Shown piece after piece: positions 22,651 through 32,401 of a DNA stretch of 64,000 bases. Under the pieces are notes generated by a model, which was not told the origin of the DNA, made no database searches, and saw only the letters and a list, made by a program, of their open reading frames with translations. Position 1 is the stretch's first letter; each line of letters begins with the position of its first letter. A program made the position numbers and the translations under genes. The DNA comes from Diplolepis rosae (lineage: Eukaryota; Arthropoda; Insecta; Hymenoptera; Diplolepididae): NCBI GenBank assembly GCA_030998225.1, contig JAPYXD010000680.1, positions 6,944,001 to 7,008,000 of the forward strand, given 5' to 3'.

Positions 22651-23230
22651 AATTTCAGAAAATTCAGTTACTTTTTAGTAAGTTTAAGAAACAATTTCTC
22701 AATTTTCAGATAGAAATTGCGGAATAGTCAGATACTTGTATTTGGAAATTCTGAAGCTTGTAACAGGAATAATTTAACGTTTTAGGTAAAACTGAAAATT
22801 TGGTTACAGCTTCGTAATTTTATGATAAATTTTATAAAAATTCTGTTACAGTCTGGTAGTTTTAAGATGACTTTGATGAAAATTCAGTTAAGTTTCATAA
22901 TATAAAGAAAAATTTCAGGAAATTCAAAACATTTTTCGCAATTTTAAGATCCTTTTACTCAAAAACATCATAAATGTTGTCGAATTTTACGTTACCTTAA
23001 TTTTTTCAAATTTCCCAACAATTCTACGCTGTTTTTCCCGAAGCAAGTGACTGGAGTTTTATTTAGTTACAGTTTCATAAAATTAAGATAGAATTTCAGA
23101 AAATTCAGTTACTTTTTAGTACGTTTAAGAAACAATTTCTCAATTTTCAGATACAAATTGCGTAATATTCAGATACTTGTATCTGGAAATTCTGAATATT
23201 GCAACAGGAAAAATTTAACGTCACAGGTAA
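22651..23230 (+). repeat. Direct repeat pair, ~135 bp each, 441 bp apart
   Basis: The segment starting at 22651 (AATTTCAGAAAATTCAGTTA, then GTTTAAGAAACAATTTCTCA and CAGATACTTGTATTTGG) recurs from 23093 with a few differences. The sequence between them is rich in the same short words (CAGTTA, TCTGTTACAG). No inverted ends or duplications were found. Confidence 0.5.
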
Positions 23231-23659
23231 TTGAAACGTTATACAGTTACATGTAACTGAAAATTCTGTTACAGTTTCCCAATTGAGGAGTTATATTCAA
23301 TAGGGCGATAGGCGCTCGAAAACCTGTAAAAGTATTGTCCGCCTCGTGATGTCATAGTCAAAAATTGAAAATCGAAATTCGAAAAAACCAAAAACATAGT
23401 TTTATAGCTCGTGAAAAATGAATGTTAGTTTCCCCTTACAGTTTTTTTATAACGTTGCAAATTTTCGAGTAAATTAATAAAAAGTGTGTTGGTTTTAAAG
23501 CATAGAAACCATGTTTTATTTCAATCCACTCGCCTCGAAAAATTCATTGATTAACGGATTTTTTTTAATCCGAAGAAAAAACTGTCTTGTGCTCTTCACA
23601 TACATTTAAGTTTATTTCTTATAATTTGATACTGAAGCTCAAACCAATTTTATAATAAT

Positions 23660-24346
23660 TGTTTTTGTGTCGGGTTGAAAAGAAAGTTATAAAATGAAGA
23701 CACTGTTGATCTTTAAGTTAAGGAACATTTATTTTAACTATTCAGACATAATTTCAGATTCGCGCGCTTGAAGAATTACTTTATAGAATGACGGTTCGTT
23801 CAGTTCTGTCTTGGTCATGAGTTCGATTACCATTCGGAGAAGCTAAAATGCTGGGAAGGTGTGTTTCGCATATTTTACAAAAAGTTGTGTTTGGGGGGAT
23901 GACAAAAAATGGGATGTTTCGTCTATGTCTATTGGTTGACATTTGGAAAAACCCGAAGACAATGTGTAGGCCCTATTTGAGTTCGTCCGAATTCTGAGTA
24001 TCATAAACGACTTAGGACGGCCGGAGCCCTAAGTGCATAAAATAGAGTTTGAAACAGTCCGCAGCCATCGGTAATGGTCAAGTCATAAAAGCCGGAACTT
24101 AGTAAACATACAAATGGCCTAAAGTCTATTCAATTTCTTACATTTGTCTAACATCTGCACAGTTATGGCTTATTTGGTAAAAATGACAATTTAGTAATTT
24201 CAGAACTAATAAAGTCGGCTGCGGCTGGAATCTTTCTTACAATTTAGATGTACCAATGTGATATTTACAATAGTTGAAAAATCTCCAGTCAACCTTAGAT
24301 ATCTTATTTCAGGGATAAAATTACAAATAATTGTTACCTTGTAACA
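23660..24346 (-). repeat. 3' LTR of the BEL/Pao element
   Basis: 687 bp, near-identical to 30589-31275. It directly follows the polypurine tract in the element's sense. Target duplication ATAAT lies outside at 23655-23659. Confidence 0.95.
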
Positions 24347-24362
24347 TACCGGCCCCCTTTGA
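24347..24362 (-). other. Polypurine tract of the BEL/Pao element
   Basis: In the minus-strand sense, AAAGGGGGCCGGTA abuts the 3' LTR. This is the expected position and composition of the plus-strand primer site. Confidence 0.75.
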
Positions 24363-24690
24363 ATGCCATGCTTTCAAAATTTACCAACTCAGTCTAATTT
24401 CAATACATAGTACTGATCGCGCAAGTGAAACAGGTAATTGATTCAAGAACATATTGATTCAAAACTAGAATGTCATAATGTGATGTGAAATATAACGAAG
24501 GAGTTAAGACATAAAAATACAAATCCCTTGAACGTTTGATGGACGCAGTCCCAAGTTATTATAGGCTAATGTAAAGAAACTAAAAAGAGAGGACGTATTT
24601 ACAATTAAGGTTTTTATATATCAGGTCATAGTCGATACAAAACATATGTGTAACGGATAAATTTTACTGAAAACGAGATGATCTGAATCA

Positions 24691-27600
24691 TTAATGTTCA
24701 ATGGGAAGTGGATATAATTTTTTCAGGGCGCGTTTATGCGCGCCTGATGGATCTTGAACTGTTACAGCTCGAATTATCCCATCTTCGCCAGGGTGAACTG
24801 CCGTGATTCGGCCGAGTTTCCAAGACATGGGTGGAAGGTTATCTTCTTTGATAACCACGAGAGTGCCAATGATGATGTCTTCTTGGTTCGAGGACGTTTT
24901 CCATTTGCTGCGTGATATTTGCTCGTTCAAATATTCCTTGTGCCATCTTTCCCAGAAATGATGGCGCATTTGTTGTGCAACTTCCCAAGATGATAATCTG
25001 TTAACTGGAATATTCCGCAAGTCTGACTGTGGAAAGGTTGTCAAAGAGGTTCCAATCAGGAAATGGCCCGGGGTTAAAGGGAGAAAATCGTCTGGATGGG
25101 ATGAAAGAGGTGTTAATGGACGTGAGTTAAGGATTGCCTCAATTTCGACAACGTATGTATGCAATTGCTCGTATGTTAAAAGAGTGTTGCCTGTGATTCG
25201 TGTAAAATGTCTTTTGAACGATTTTACTGCGGCTTCCCATAGGCCTCCAAAGTGAGGCGCTCTGGGCGGAATAAAATGCCAATTAACCTGTTTTTTCAAA
25301 AGAAATGATTGAATTCCTTGGTCTTTTTCAAGTGATTCAATCTGTTTATAAAAATCGCGTAATTCTCGGTTGGCCCCGACGAAGTTTGTAGCATTGTCCG
25401 AGGACATGGAGTGCGCTGCTCCTCTCCTAGCAAAGAAGCGTTTTAAACAACTCAGAAAGGCTGCGGTCGTTAGATCGCTAGCTAATTCTAAATGAACTGC
25501 CTTAGTGGCCTGGCAGACAAAAACGGAAACGTACGTCTTGACCTTTGAAATATTTCTGTGCCGTCGTTCCTTGATAAAAAAGGGACCACAATAATCTACA
25601 CCCACATTGACAAATGGTCGATCGAATGAAACTCTATTCTTTGGTAAGTCTCCCATTAAGTAGTTGGTTTCGCGGGGCTTTGCTCGAAAACATCGTACAC
25701 ATTGACGAATAATGTGTCTTGTGGTATTGCGACCATCAATTGGCCAGAAGGTCTCACGCACGCCATATAATGTCGCGTTGATACCGGCATGCATACGATT
25801 CACATGCTCCTCGCGAATAATGAGTCTTGTAATAGGGTGATTTCTTGGAAGTATAACAGGATGTTTCTGAGATTCGGGAAGTTGAGCGTGAGTCAGTCTA
25901 CCTCCAACTTTGAGAAGACCTGACTCAAGAAAAGGATTTAAGTTTAAAAGTTTGCTTTTAGAATTAATTGGCAGTTTGTGGGACAATGCGTGAAGTTCTT
26001 TGTAAAAGACTTCTGCTTGAGTTGTTTTAATTATTTTTTGAAAGGCGTTCTTATATTCATCTGTAGACAGCCTTCCAGTTTTACGAAATTCTTTTTTCGT
26101 TTTAGAATTGTAAACAAACCTAAGACAATTGGCTAAAACAATTGTCAGCTTTTTCAAGTTACTAAACTTTCTCAGAATTTCATTTTCCCTAGGCTTTGAT
26201 TCTTGTGAAATAAGAAGTGAAAGAGTTGAAGGAGCTTTGGTTTCAGGAATTTCATGTCTATGAAATGACAATTGAGGCCAAGAATCAGAGTTTTGCCTCA
26301 ACCATTGAGGGCCCTGACTCCAAAGATTGTTTTTTAAGAATTCTTGAGGGCTCTGACCCCTTGAAATCAAGTCAGCTGGATTGTCAAGAGTAGGCACGTG
26401 TCGCCAATCTTGAGGTCGAATTTCTGCTTGGATTTCAGCAACTCTGTTTGCGACAAAGGTCTTTAAGGTATGGGAAGGGGTGTTAATCCAGTTGAGTACA
26501 ATTGTTGAGTCTGACCAAAAGTATGTCTTATTAATTTGAAATGGGAAGGCCTTAATTGTAGCTTTAAATAACTTTGCCAAAAGATTTGCTGCGCACAATT
26601 CAAGCCGAGGTAAGGTAGTCGCCTTTAATGGAGCTACTCGCGATTTAGAACAAACTAAGGCACTATGATGCTTGCCTTGCTTGTTAGTTGATCTAAGGTA
26701 AAGACACGCCCCGTATGCCTTTTCGCTGGCATCACAGAATCCGTGTAATTGAATTTCAGATGGATCTGGGATTAAAATGAATCGATTAAATTTAACATCA
26801 TTGAGAAGCTGCAGCTGTTGCTTAAATTTGATCCAGAAGTCTTGAATTTCTGGAGGTACGGGAGTATCCCATTCGAGTTGCAGCTTCCAAAGTTGCTGTA
26901 TAAGTATTTTGGCTAAAACGACCGTTGGACCGAGTAGACCTAAAGGGTCAAAAAGTTTTGAAATTTGCGACAGAATTGAACGTTTTGTGCTAGGCTCCTT
27001 GGAGTCAAGTGAATTTACTGTGTAAAAGATGAAGTCACTAGCAGCATCCCAATGAAGGCCCAATGCCTTCACGGCTTCCGTAGGATTTAAGGTCATAAAG
27101 GCCTTGGAGTTTTCGCTAGGGAAGTTCTTTATTAATTCGGGGTGGTTTGATCCCCATTTTCTGAGATTGAAACCGCCTCTTTTGAGAAGATTGATCAAAT
27201 CGTCTCGAAGGTTGATTGCATCCTGAAAAGTTTGTGCACCTGTAAGCAGGTCATCCACGTAAAAATCGCGTTTTAGAATTGTAGACGCAGTTGGAAAAGA
27301 TTCGCGCTCATCTTCAGCCAGTTGATGGAGAGTGCGGATAGCGAGAAAGGGAGCACAGGCAGTTCCAAAGGTTACCGTGTTTAGCTTATAAATCTTTACA
27401 GGTTCTTGAGGCGACTCACGCCACAAAATTTTTTGAAAAAGACTGTCTCTATGAGATATCTGTATTTGCCTATACATCTGCTCGATGTCAGCAGTAAGAG
27501 CGTAACGAAAGCATCGAAAACGGGTAATTATTGAAAAGAGATCCTCTTGGATGGTTGGTCCGACGAGTAGAGTGTCGTTTAAAGAGATGCCAGACGATGT

Positions 27601-28386
27601 TTTGGCAGACCCATCAAATACAACTCTTACCTTCGTCGTGAGGCTAGAAGATTTTACTACTGCGTGATGTGGGAGATAAAAACCTTGATCAATAGGCTCA
27701 CAATCTGACACCAGGGTCAGATGCGATTCCTTGAGATACCCTTGAATGCATTCCGAGTAAGTTGTTTTAAGGAAGGAATCCTTTTCGAATCTTCGTTCTA
27801 ATGAATAAAGGCGTTGAAAGGCAGTATTTTTCGAGTTACCAAGATCATACCGTTTTTTGTTAAAAGGAAGGCTGACGCAATAACGACCTGATTCGGTTCT
27901 TTGAACATTTTTCTGGAAATGTTCTTCACATTCTAATTCTTCACTTGACCTTACATTTGAAACAGAATCGACTCCTAATTCCCAGAGTATGGGCAATTCT
28001 TGAAATTTAATTACATTGCAAGTGATTGGAGATATAAATTTGGACATGCAAGGCTTTGAAATTCGACCCGCGATGATCCATCCGAGAAGCGTTTCCTGGT
28101 ACACTGCTGGTTGCCCTTTAACTCGAATTTGGCCGGAGCGTAAAAGTAAATAAAAGTGTTCTGCCCCTATTAAGAGGTCGATATCAGCAGGCTTGCAAAA
28201 ATCAGGATCAGCCAAACTGACACCTGCCGGAATCTGAAATAGTTTTTTATCGAGAGAAAGACTAGGCATTTTATCTGAAATTTCTCTAAAAATTAAGCAT
28301 GACAGGTTAATTTCAGCGTCTGTATACCTAGATTTTATTTTTTGCGACCGTGCTATGATTGACTTTAGAACAGAGATTTTGAGCAC
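24691..28386 (-). CDS. pol: BEL/Pao Pol: RT, RNase H, integrase, C-terminal DUF5641-like domain
   Basis: A 1231-codon open frame. RT has YALTADIEQMYRQI, FGTACAPFLA and the YVDD box (FYVDDLLTGA). RNase H begins around LHGFCDASEKAYGACLYLRS and has the DS of FWSDSTIVLNWI. Integrase has an HH-CC zinc motif (HVNRMHAG, then CVRCF), the core aspartates in VGVDYCGPFF and SDNATNFVGANRE, and the glutamate in FGGLWEAAVKSFKRH. A DUF5641-like region follows (SRSKWKT, LGRITAVHPG). The frame is open at its upstream end: the first ~20 codons overlap the protease frame in a different phase. A one-base insertion in an A run near 28339-28346 (minus strand) separates it from protease, so it has no true start of its own. 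Confidence 0.93.
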   Translation of the reverse strand: MLKISVLKSIIARSQKIKSRYTDAEINLSCLIFREISDKMPSLSLDKKLFQIPAGVSLADPDFCKPADIDLLIGAEHFYLLLRSGQIRVKGQPAVYQETLLGWIIAGRISKPCMSKFISPITCNVIKFQELPILWELGVDSVSNVRSSEELECEEHFQKNVQRTESGRYCVSLPFNKKRYDLGNSKNTAFQRLYSLERRFEKDSFLKTTYSECIQGYLKESHLTLVSDCEPIDQGFYLPHHAVVKSSSLTTKVRVVFDGSAKTSSGISLNDTLLVGPTIQEDLFSIITRFRCFRYALTADIEQMYRQIQISHRDSLFQKILWRESPQEPVKIYKLNTVTFGTACAPFLAIRTLHQLAEDERESFPTASTILKRDFYVDDLLTGAQTFQDAINLRDDLINLLKRGGFNLRKWGSNHPELIKNFPSENSKAFMTLNPTEAVKALGLHWDAASDFIFYTVNSLDSKEPSTKRSILSQISKLFDPLGLLGPTVVLAKILIQQLWKLQLEWDTPVPPEIQDFWIKFKQQLQLLNDVKFNRFILIPDPSEIQLHGFCDASEKAYGACLYLRSTNKQGKHHSALVCSKSRVAPLKATTLPRLELCAANLLAKLFKATIKAFPFQINKTYFWSDSTIVLNWINTPSHTLKTFVANRVAEIQAEIRPQDWRHVPTLDNPADLISRGQSPQEFLKNNLWSQGPQWLRQNSDSWPQLSFHRHEIPETKAPSTLSLLISQESKPRENEILRKFSNLKKLTIVLANCLRFVYNSKTKKEFRKTGRLSTDEYKNAFQKIIKTTQAEVFYKELHALSHKLPINSKSKLLNLNPFLESGLLKVGGRLTHAQLPESQKHPVILPRNHPITRLIIREEHVNRMHAGINATLYGVRETFWPIDGRNTTRHIIRQCVRCFRAKPRETNYLMGDLPKNRVSFDRPFVNVGVDYCGPFFIKERRHRNISKVKTYVSVFVCQATKAVHLELASDLTTAAFLSCLKRFFARRGAAHSMSSDNATNFVGANRELRDFYKQIESLEKDQGIQSFLLKKQVNWHFIPPRAPHFGGLWEAAVKSFKRHFTRITGNTLLTYEQLHTYVVEIEAILNSRPLTPLSSHPDDFLPLTPGHFLIGTSLTTFPQSDLRNIPVNRLSSWEVAQQMRHHFWERWHKEYLNEQISRSKWKTSSNQEDIIIGTLVVIKEDNLPPMSWKLGRITAVHPGEDGIIRAVTVQDPSGAHKRALKKLYPLPIEH

Positions 28387-29488
28387 CCTTGAGTTGTATA
28401 TCTACTCGAGTTTTTGCAAGCCCTAATGCTGTTGCCAACTTCTCAGTAATTGAATTGCACTGAGAGCATGAATCCAAAAGAACACGGCAAGGTTGAAACT
28501 CGCCTTTATTATTCAAAATATCGACAATTGCGGTACCTAAAATGACTTGGGACGTATTCAAGGATTGACAGTTCAACAATTGAGTAGCAGCTACAGATGT
28601 GGAAGGACACGAATTGTCTGCAGTTTGTTTCTCAAAATGAAGAAGAGTATGATGCCTTCCTTGACACTTTCTACAAGTGGTAGATCGACAATCAATGGTA
28701 CGGTGGTATCCATTTAAACAAGTGTGGCAGAGCGCAGTCTTTTTAATCTTATTATATCTTTCATGTGGGGACATTTTTTGAAAGGAGGAACATGACGATG
28801 GCATATGATTTTCCTTGCAAATAGGACACTCCGAATTTGTATACATTTTGGAATCAACCGCGGTTTTCATACAAAATTGTGATGGTTTGGATTTGAAATG
28901 AGACCTTGAGTTTGATTTGTTTACATCTGTCCTTTGAAATGAACCTTGTTTAAAATTGAATTGAGATGAGTCAATGAGTGCACGATGTTCGAGAAAGGTA
29001 ATCATCTCATCAAAGGAGGGAACGTTTTTATGTTTAAGACTTTCTTCCCATTTTTCTTTAGTATAAGGATTTAATTTTTCTTTAATAATAAAAACAAGAA
29101 GTGTATCCCACCGATCTTCTGCCTTGATTAATGCATTTAGAGCTCTAACTTGTTTTTGCACATTATCAAGAAAACTTTGAATTGAAAATTCTTTTGATAC
29201 GTGTTGAGTCTCGATTAAGGATTTTAAATGACTTTCTACAATATACCGACGGTTGTCATACCGTTTTTTAAGGAGTTCCCAAGCAACCGTATAGTTTTCG
29301 GGAGTTGTTTCGAGCGAAGCGATTACTTCAGCTGCTTTATCCTTCAAACACGCCTTCAAATAATAAAATTTGTGTAATTCTGGAATGGATGGGTTGTCAT
29401 GACACATTGACTTGAATGATTCATAAAAAGTTGAGCCAAGTGTCATACGAACCATGAAATGTGGGAGTTTGAAGCTTGGGAAGTTCAA
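28328..29488 (-). CDS. gag: BEL/Pao Gag (C-terminal part, zinc knuckles) and protease
   Basis: A 386-codon frame. It opens in the conserved Pao Gag region (HKFYYLKACLKDKAAEVI, AWELLKKRYDN). It then has cysteine-histidine knuckles (CPICKENHMPSSC; CHTCLNGYHRTIDC; CRKCQGRHH) and the protease active-site region LLDSCSQCN. The protease reads D-S-C rather than D-S/T-G; related BEL elements also often have cysteine here, so it may be a family feature. The first ~20 codons are out of register with real Gag, because the frame joins after a +1 break at 29430-29440. At the other end it runs into TAG just after the A run, where the Pol frame takes over. Confidence 0.88.
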   Translation of the reverse strand: MNFPSFKLPHFMVRMTLGSTFYESFKSMCHDNPSIPELHKFYYLKACLKDKAAEVIASLETTPENYTVAWELLKKRYDNRRYIVESHLKSLIETQHVSKEFSIQSFLDNVQKQVRALNALIKAEDRWDTLLVFIIKEKLNPYTKEKWEESLKHKNVPSFDEMITFLEHRALIDSSQFNFKQGSFQRTDVNKSNSRSHFKSKPSQFCMKTAVDSKMYTNSECPICKENHMPSSCSSFQKMSPHERYNKIKKTALCHTCLNGYHRTIDCRSTTCRKCQGRHHTLLHFEKQTADNSCPSTSVAATQLLNCQSLNTSQVILGTAIVDILNNKGEFQPCRVLLDSCSQCNSITEKLATALGLAKTRVDIQLKGAQNLCSKVNHSTVAKNKI

Positions 29489-29849
29489 ATCGCGACCCTG
29501 GTAGAATTGAAAGAGTATTTTGTGGGGCGAACATTGTGGTGCCTATTGATAAATTTCTTAAATGTTTTTTAGCTAGTGCACTGATCGCGTAAAAACGATT
29601 TTGAACCTGTAACCTTTCTGAATCATTTTCTGCTTCTTCTTCTGCATTTGTGGCAACGTCGTCTATTTTGTCTTGGACTTGTTGAAACTCGTCCCAAAGT
29701 TTCCAATGTTTATCTAATCTAGTTTCTAAGTCAAGTGACTCTACATCCGTTTCTTCATTAATTGATTTTAAAATATTTTCAAAGTAGGTTAATTGACGTT
29801 TAATTGAGCCACGAAGCTTTTTGAATTTATTGAGCGAGTTATCAGTCAT
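29421..29849 (-). CDS. gag: BEL/Pao Gag, N-terminal part
   Basis: 142 codons from ATG at 29849. It has a helical, charged N-terminus (KFKKLRGSIKRQLTYFEN) and then the hallmark ELPKLQTPTFHGSYDTWLNF that begins the conserved Pao Gag core. It terminates at TGA directly after a TTTTT run. The core continues in the +1 frame (the 29488-28328 entry), so one extra T in the run explains the break. Programmed +1 frameshifting is possible but would be unusual at this site, inside Gag. Confidence 0.88.
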   Translation of the reverse strand: MTDNSLNKFKKLRGSIKRQLTYFENILKSINEETDVESLDLETRLDKHWKLWDEFQQVQDKIDDVATNAEEEAENDSERLQVQNRFYAISALAKKHLRNLSIGTTMFAPQNTLSILPGSRFELPKLQTPTFHGSYDTWLNFL

Positions 29850-30569
29850 AATTATTTCGTTTGTTAAAATTAAGGCACTTGTTTGGAAAGGGACTGAAAG
29901 ATTGGAAAATGAGATTGGAACTCTTTTGACTTACTTGTGGGTATCAGAGCAGACTTGAGATGTTTAGCAGACCACAGCTTCCTCAACCTTGACCGGATGA
30001 AGTTGAATTGGAATCGACTGGATTTGACTGGACTCTGAGTTGAATTCCGGTGATGAATCTGTTTCTGAGTTTTGAAATGATCCTCAGATAATTCCTTGGT
30101 GCAGCGACGTCTTGCTGATGTTGATGTAAGATTGCTTAGAATCAATTTTGGCAATGAAGGTGTTCCTGGGTGTTGAAATCGACTTGGAGTTTCACAAGTC
30201 TTTCCAGAAGTAGTTTCTTCAGCTTGTCAGTGTCTTCGTTGAAAAGATGAAAAAGGAGCACGCGAATCTTGAAATCTTCTCCTTTGGCGCTAGCTTGCTT
30301 TGCAGTTTCGACTATCTATCAGTGATGAAATTGAAAATGATAATTTTTATGAGTAAAGAGTAAAACTTCACTCAAATGCTTTTTGCGAATATCATTAAAA
30401 GTCACTTGCGTGTCGTGGAACTATCACAATACACTGTAATTGTTAATATCGATGTTGCATCGAGTTCACATAATTTGACATTCACTTTGTTTTGTTTCAC
30501 TGGTAGTCGATGAAAGGCAATGTTCTTCACGTTATTTTGCGAATATGGAACACGCACGTAAGAACATCC
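29850..30569 (-). other. BEL/Pao 5' leader
   Basis: About 720 bp between the primer-binding site and the Gag start. A 94-codon frame here (30154-29870) shows no known motif and is not supported as a gene. This segment would hold packaging signals by analogy. Confidence 0.5.
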
Positions 30570-30586
30570 GCGACTCGAAGGACCAA
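30570..30586 (-). other. Primer-binding site of the BEL/Pao element
   Basis: Three bases after the 5' LTR (minus-strand sense) comes TGGTCCTTCGAGTCGCG, starting with the TGG that pairs with a tRNA CCA end. I do not assign the tRNA. Confidence 0.65.
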
Positions 30587-30588
30587 AA

Positions 30589-31275
30589 TGTTTTTGTGTC
30601 GGGTTGAAAAGAAAGTTATAAAATGAAGACACTGTTGATCTTTAAGTTAAGGAACATTTATTTTAACTATTCAGACATAATTTCAGATTCGCGCGCTTGA
30701 AGAATTACTTTATAGAATGACGGTTCGTTCAGTTCTGTCTTGGTCATGAGTTCGATTACCATTCGGAGAAGCTAAAATGCTGGGAAGGTGTGTTTCGCAT
30801 ATTTTACAAAAAGTTGTGATTGTGGGGATGACAAAAAATGGGATGTTTCGTCTATGTCTATTGGTTGACATTTGGAAAAACCCGAAGACAATGTGTAGGC
30901 CCTATTTGAGTTCGTCCGAATTCTGAGTATCATAAACGACTTAGGACGGCCGGAGCCCTAAGTGCATAAAATAGAGTTTGAAACAGTCCGCAGCCATCGG
31001 TAATGGTCAAGTCATAAAAGCCGGAACTTAGTAAACATACAAATGGCCTAAAGTCTATTCAATTTCTTACATTTGTCTAACATCTGCACAGTTATGGCTT
31101 ATTTGGTAAAAATGACAATTTAGTAATTTCAGAACTAATAAAGTCGGCTGCGGCTGGAATCTTTCTTACAATTTAGATGTACCAATGTGATATTTACAAT
31201 AGTTGAAAAATCTCCAGTCAACCTTAGATATCTTATTTCAGGGATAAAATTACAAATAATTGTTACCTTGTAACA
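30589..31275 (-). repeat. 5' LTR of the BEL/Pao element
   Basis: 687 bp, near-identical to the 3' LTR. It should carry the promoter. Target duplication ATAAT is at 31276-31280. Confidence 0.95.
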
Positions 31276-32401
31276 ATAATATTACAGATGATGTGAATTA
31301 CACATTTTCTCAAAGTCACTCTATTTCTTTTTTAATTTAAGTGAAACAGAAGATTTCAGTAACTTTTTAATAAATTACATGATTAAAATAATGTATTTTC
31401 TTCCAAATATCTAAAAAAGAAAAAACAATCATAGACTTTATTTAAGGAAACGATTTTTCAGAACAACGCTTATTTCATATCTCACATATTTTGGTGAAAA
31501 AAATCGAATTTTTTTAATATTAAAAATCAAAACATAAAATATACATCCTGTCCCGAAATTTCTAAATGAGAATTTGTAAACCTCATTTAGGCAAACAATT
31601 TTCCATATAAACGTTTTTTTTTGTATCTCACATATTTTGTCTAAAAAATGGAATTTTTGAATTTTAATCGTATTTTTTGAAATTGAAACGAAAAATATAT
31701 GTTTTATCAGAAACTGCGTCAGACTAAATTTGTAGATCTTTTTGAAACGAACAACTTTGTATTCTTACGTTTTTTTTGTATTCTACATATTATTGTTAAA
31801 AAATTGAATTTTGGATTTTCAATAGTTTTTTTTTTAATTAAAAAGAAAAATATGCATCTTATGAAAAATGTTTCAATTCAAATTTGTAGGTCTTTATGTA
31901 GAAAATAATATTGTATCATAACGTTTTTTGGTATCTCTTATAATTTAACTGGAAAATGGAATTTTGATGTTGACTTTTTTCGAATTTGAATATGCTGTAA
32001 TATTTCTAATTTTGATTTAATCAAAAAATGTTATCAGGATAATTTGTAGAGATTTATGAGCACTATCTAAAACCAGTATTGAAATTTTTGATTTTTTCAA
32101 AAAGTTATTTTCAAAAACACCAAAGTAGTGCTCAATTCCTCAATTTTGATTGGATGTGGCTGGTTAACGAACTTGTCCTTACTTTTTCGGCTCCGATAAA
32201 GTGTGCCAAAGCTCAATTCAATCTGATAATTCTATCGAGAGTTATGTCGCACACGACCTACTACAGACAGACAGACAGACGCTTTCGTAAAAACCGTTTT
32301 TTTCTGACTCAGGGGGTCTCAAAACGTAAAGATTTGATGAAAATTTCGAAAGTCATTTTTCACATAAAACCAATACCTTCTCATCCATGATGAAAATGTA
32401 A

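Larger units (their letters stand above)
23660..31275 (-). mobile_element. BEL/Pao LTR retrotransposon, full length, 7.6 kb
   Basis: Two 687-bp LTRs (23660-24346 and 30589-31275) start TG and end CA in plus-strand reading. They are flanked by a 5-bp duplication ATAAT (23655-23659 and 31276-31280). By eye the LTRs differ at only two positions (around 23891 and 23895), so the insertion is young. The minus-strand order is 5' LTR, PBS, leader, Gag, protease, RT, RNase H, integrase, PPT, 3' LTR. The domain order and motifs are those of BEL/Pao. The single reading frame expected for this clade is split by two one-base insertions, described under the coding entries. Confidence 0.95.
23584..32401 (+). 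repeat. Family A dispersed repeat, copy 3, split by the BEL/Pao element
   Basis: Only 76 bp of this copy (GTCTTGTGCTCTTCACATAC onward) precede the retrotransposon. The rest continues at 31276 with ATTACAGATGATGTG, exactly as in the uninterrupted copies, apart from the duplicated ATAAT. The body units, tail, CAGA repeat (about 32265-32280) and terminal hairpin follow to about 32401. Its head is missing, so it is shorter at the 5' side than copies 1, 4 and 5. Confidence 0.85.

Noticed and set aside
29421..29488. Programmed +1 frameshift in Gag
   Set aside because: A shift is mechanically possible at TTTTT before TGA. However, BEL/Pao elements normally use one frame, and the site is inside the conserved Gag core, so an indel is more likely.
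29870..30154. 94-codon frame upstream of Gag
   Set aside because: It lies in the retrotransposon leader, is serine- and arginine-rich without motifs, and is not expected in this clade.
32079..32390. 103-codon frame, with similar frames at 3831 and 56775
   Set aside because: The shared peptide comes from the conserved tail of family A, including its CAGA microsatellite. Frame length varies with microsatellite length, so coding selection is unlikely.
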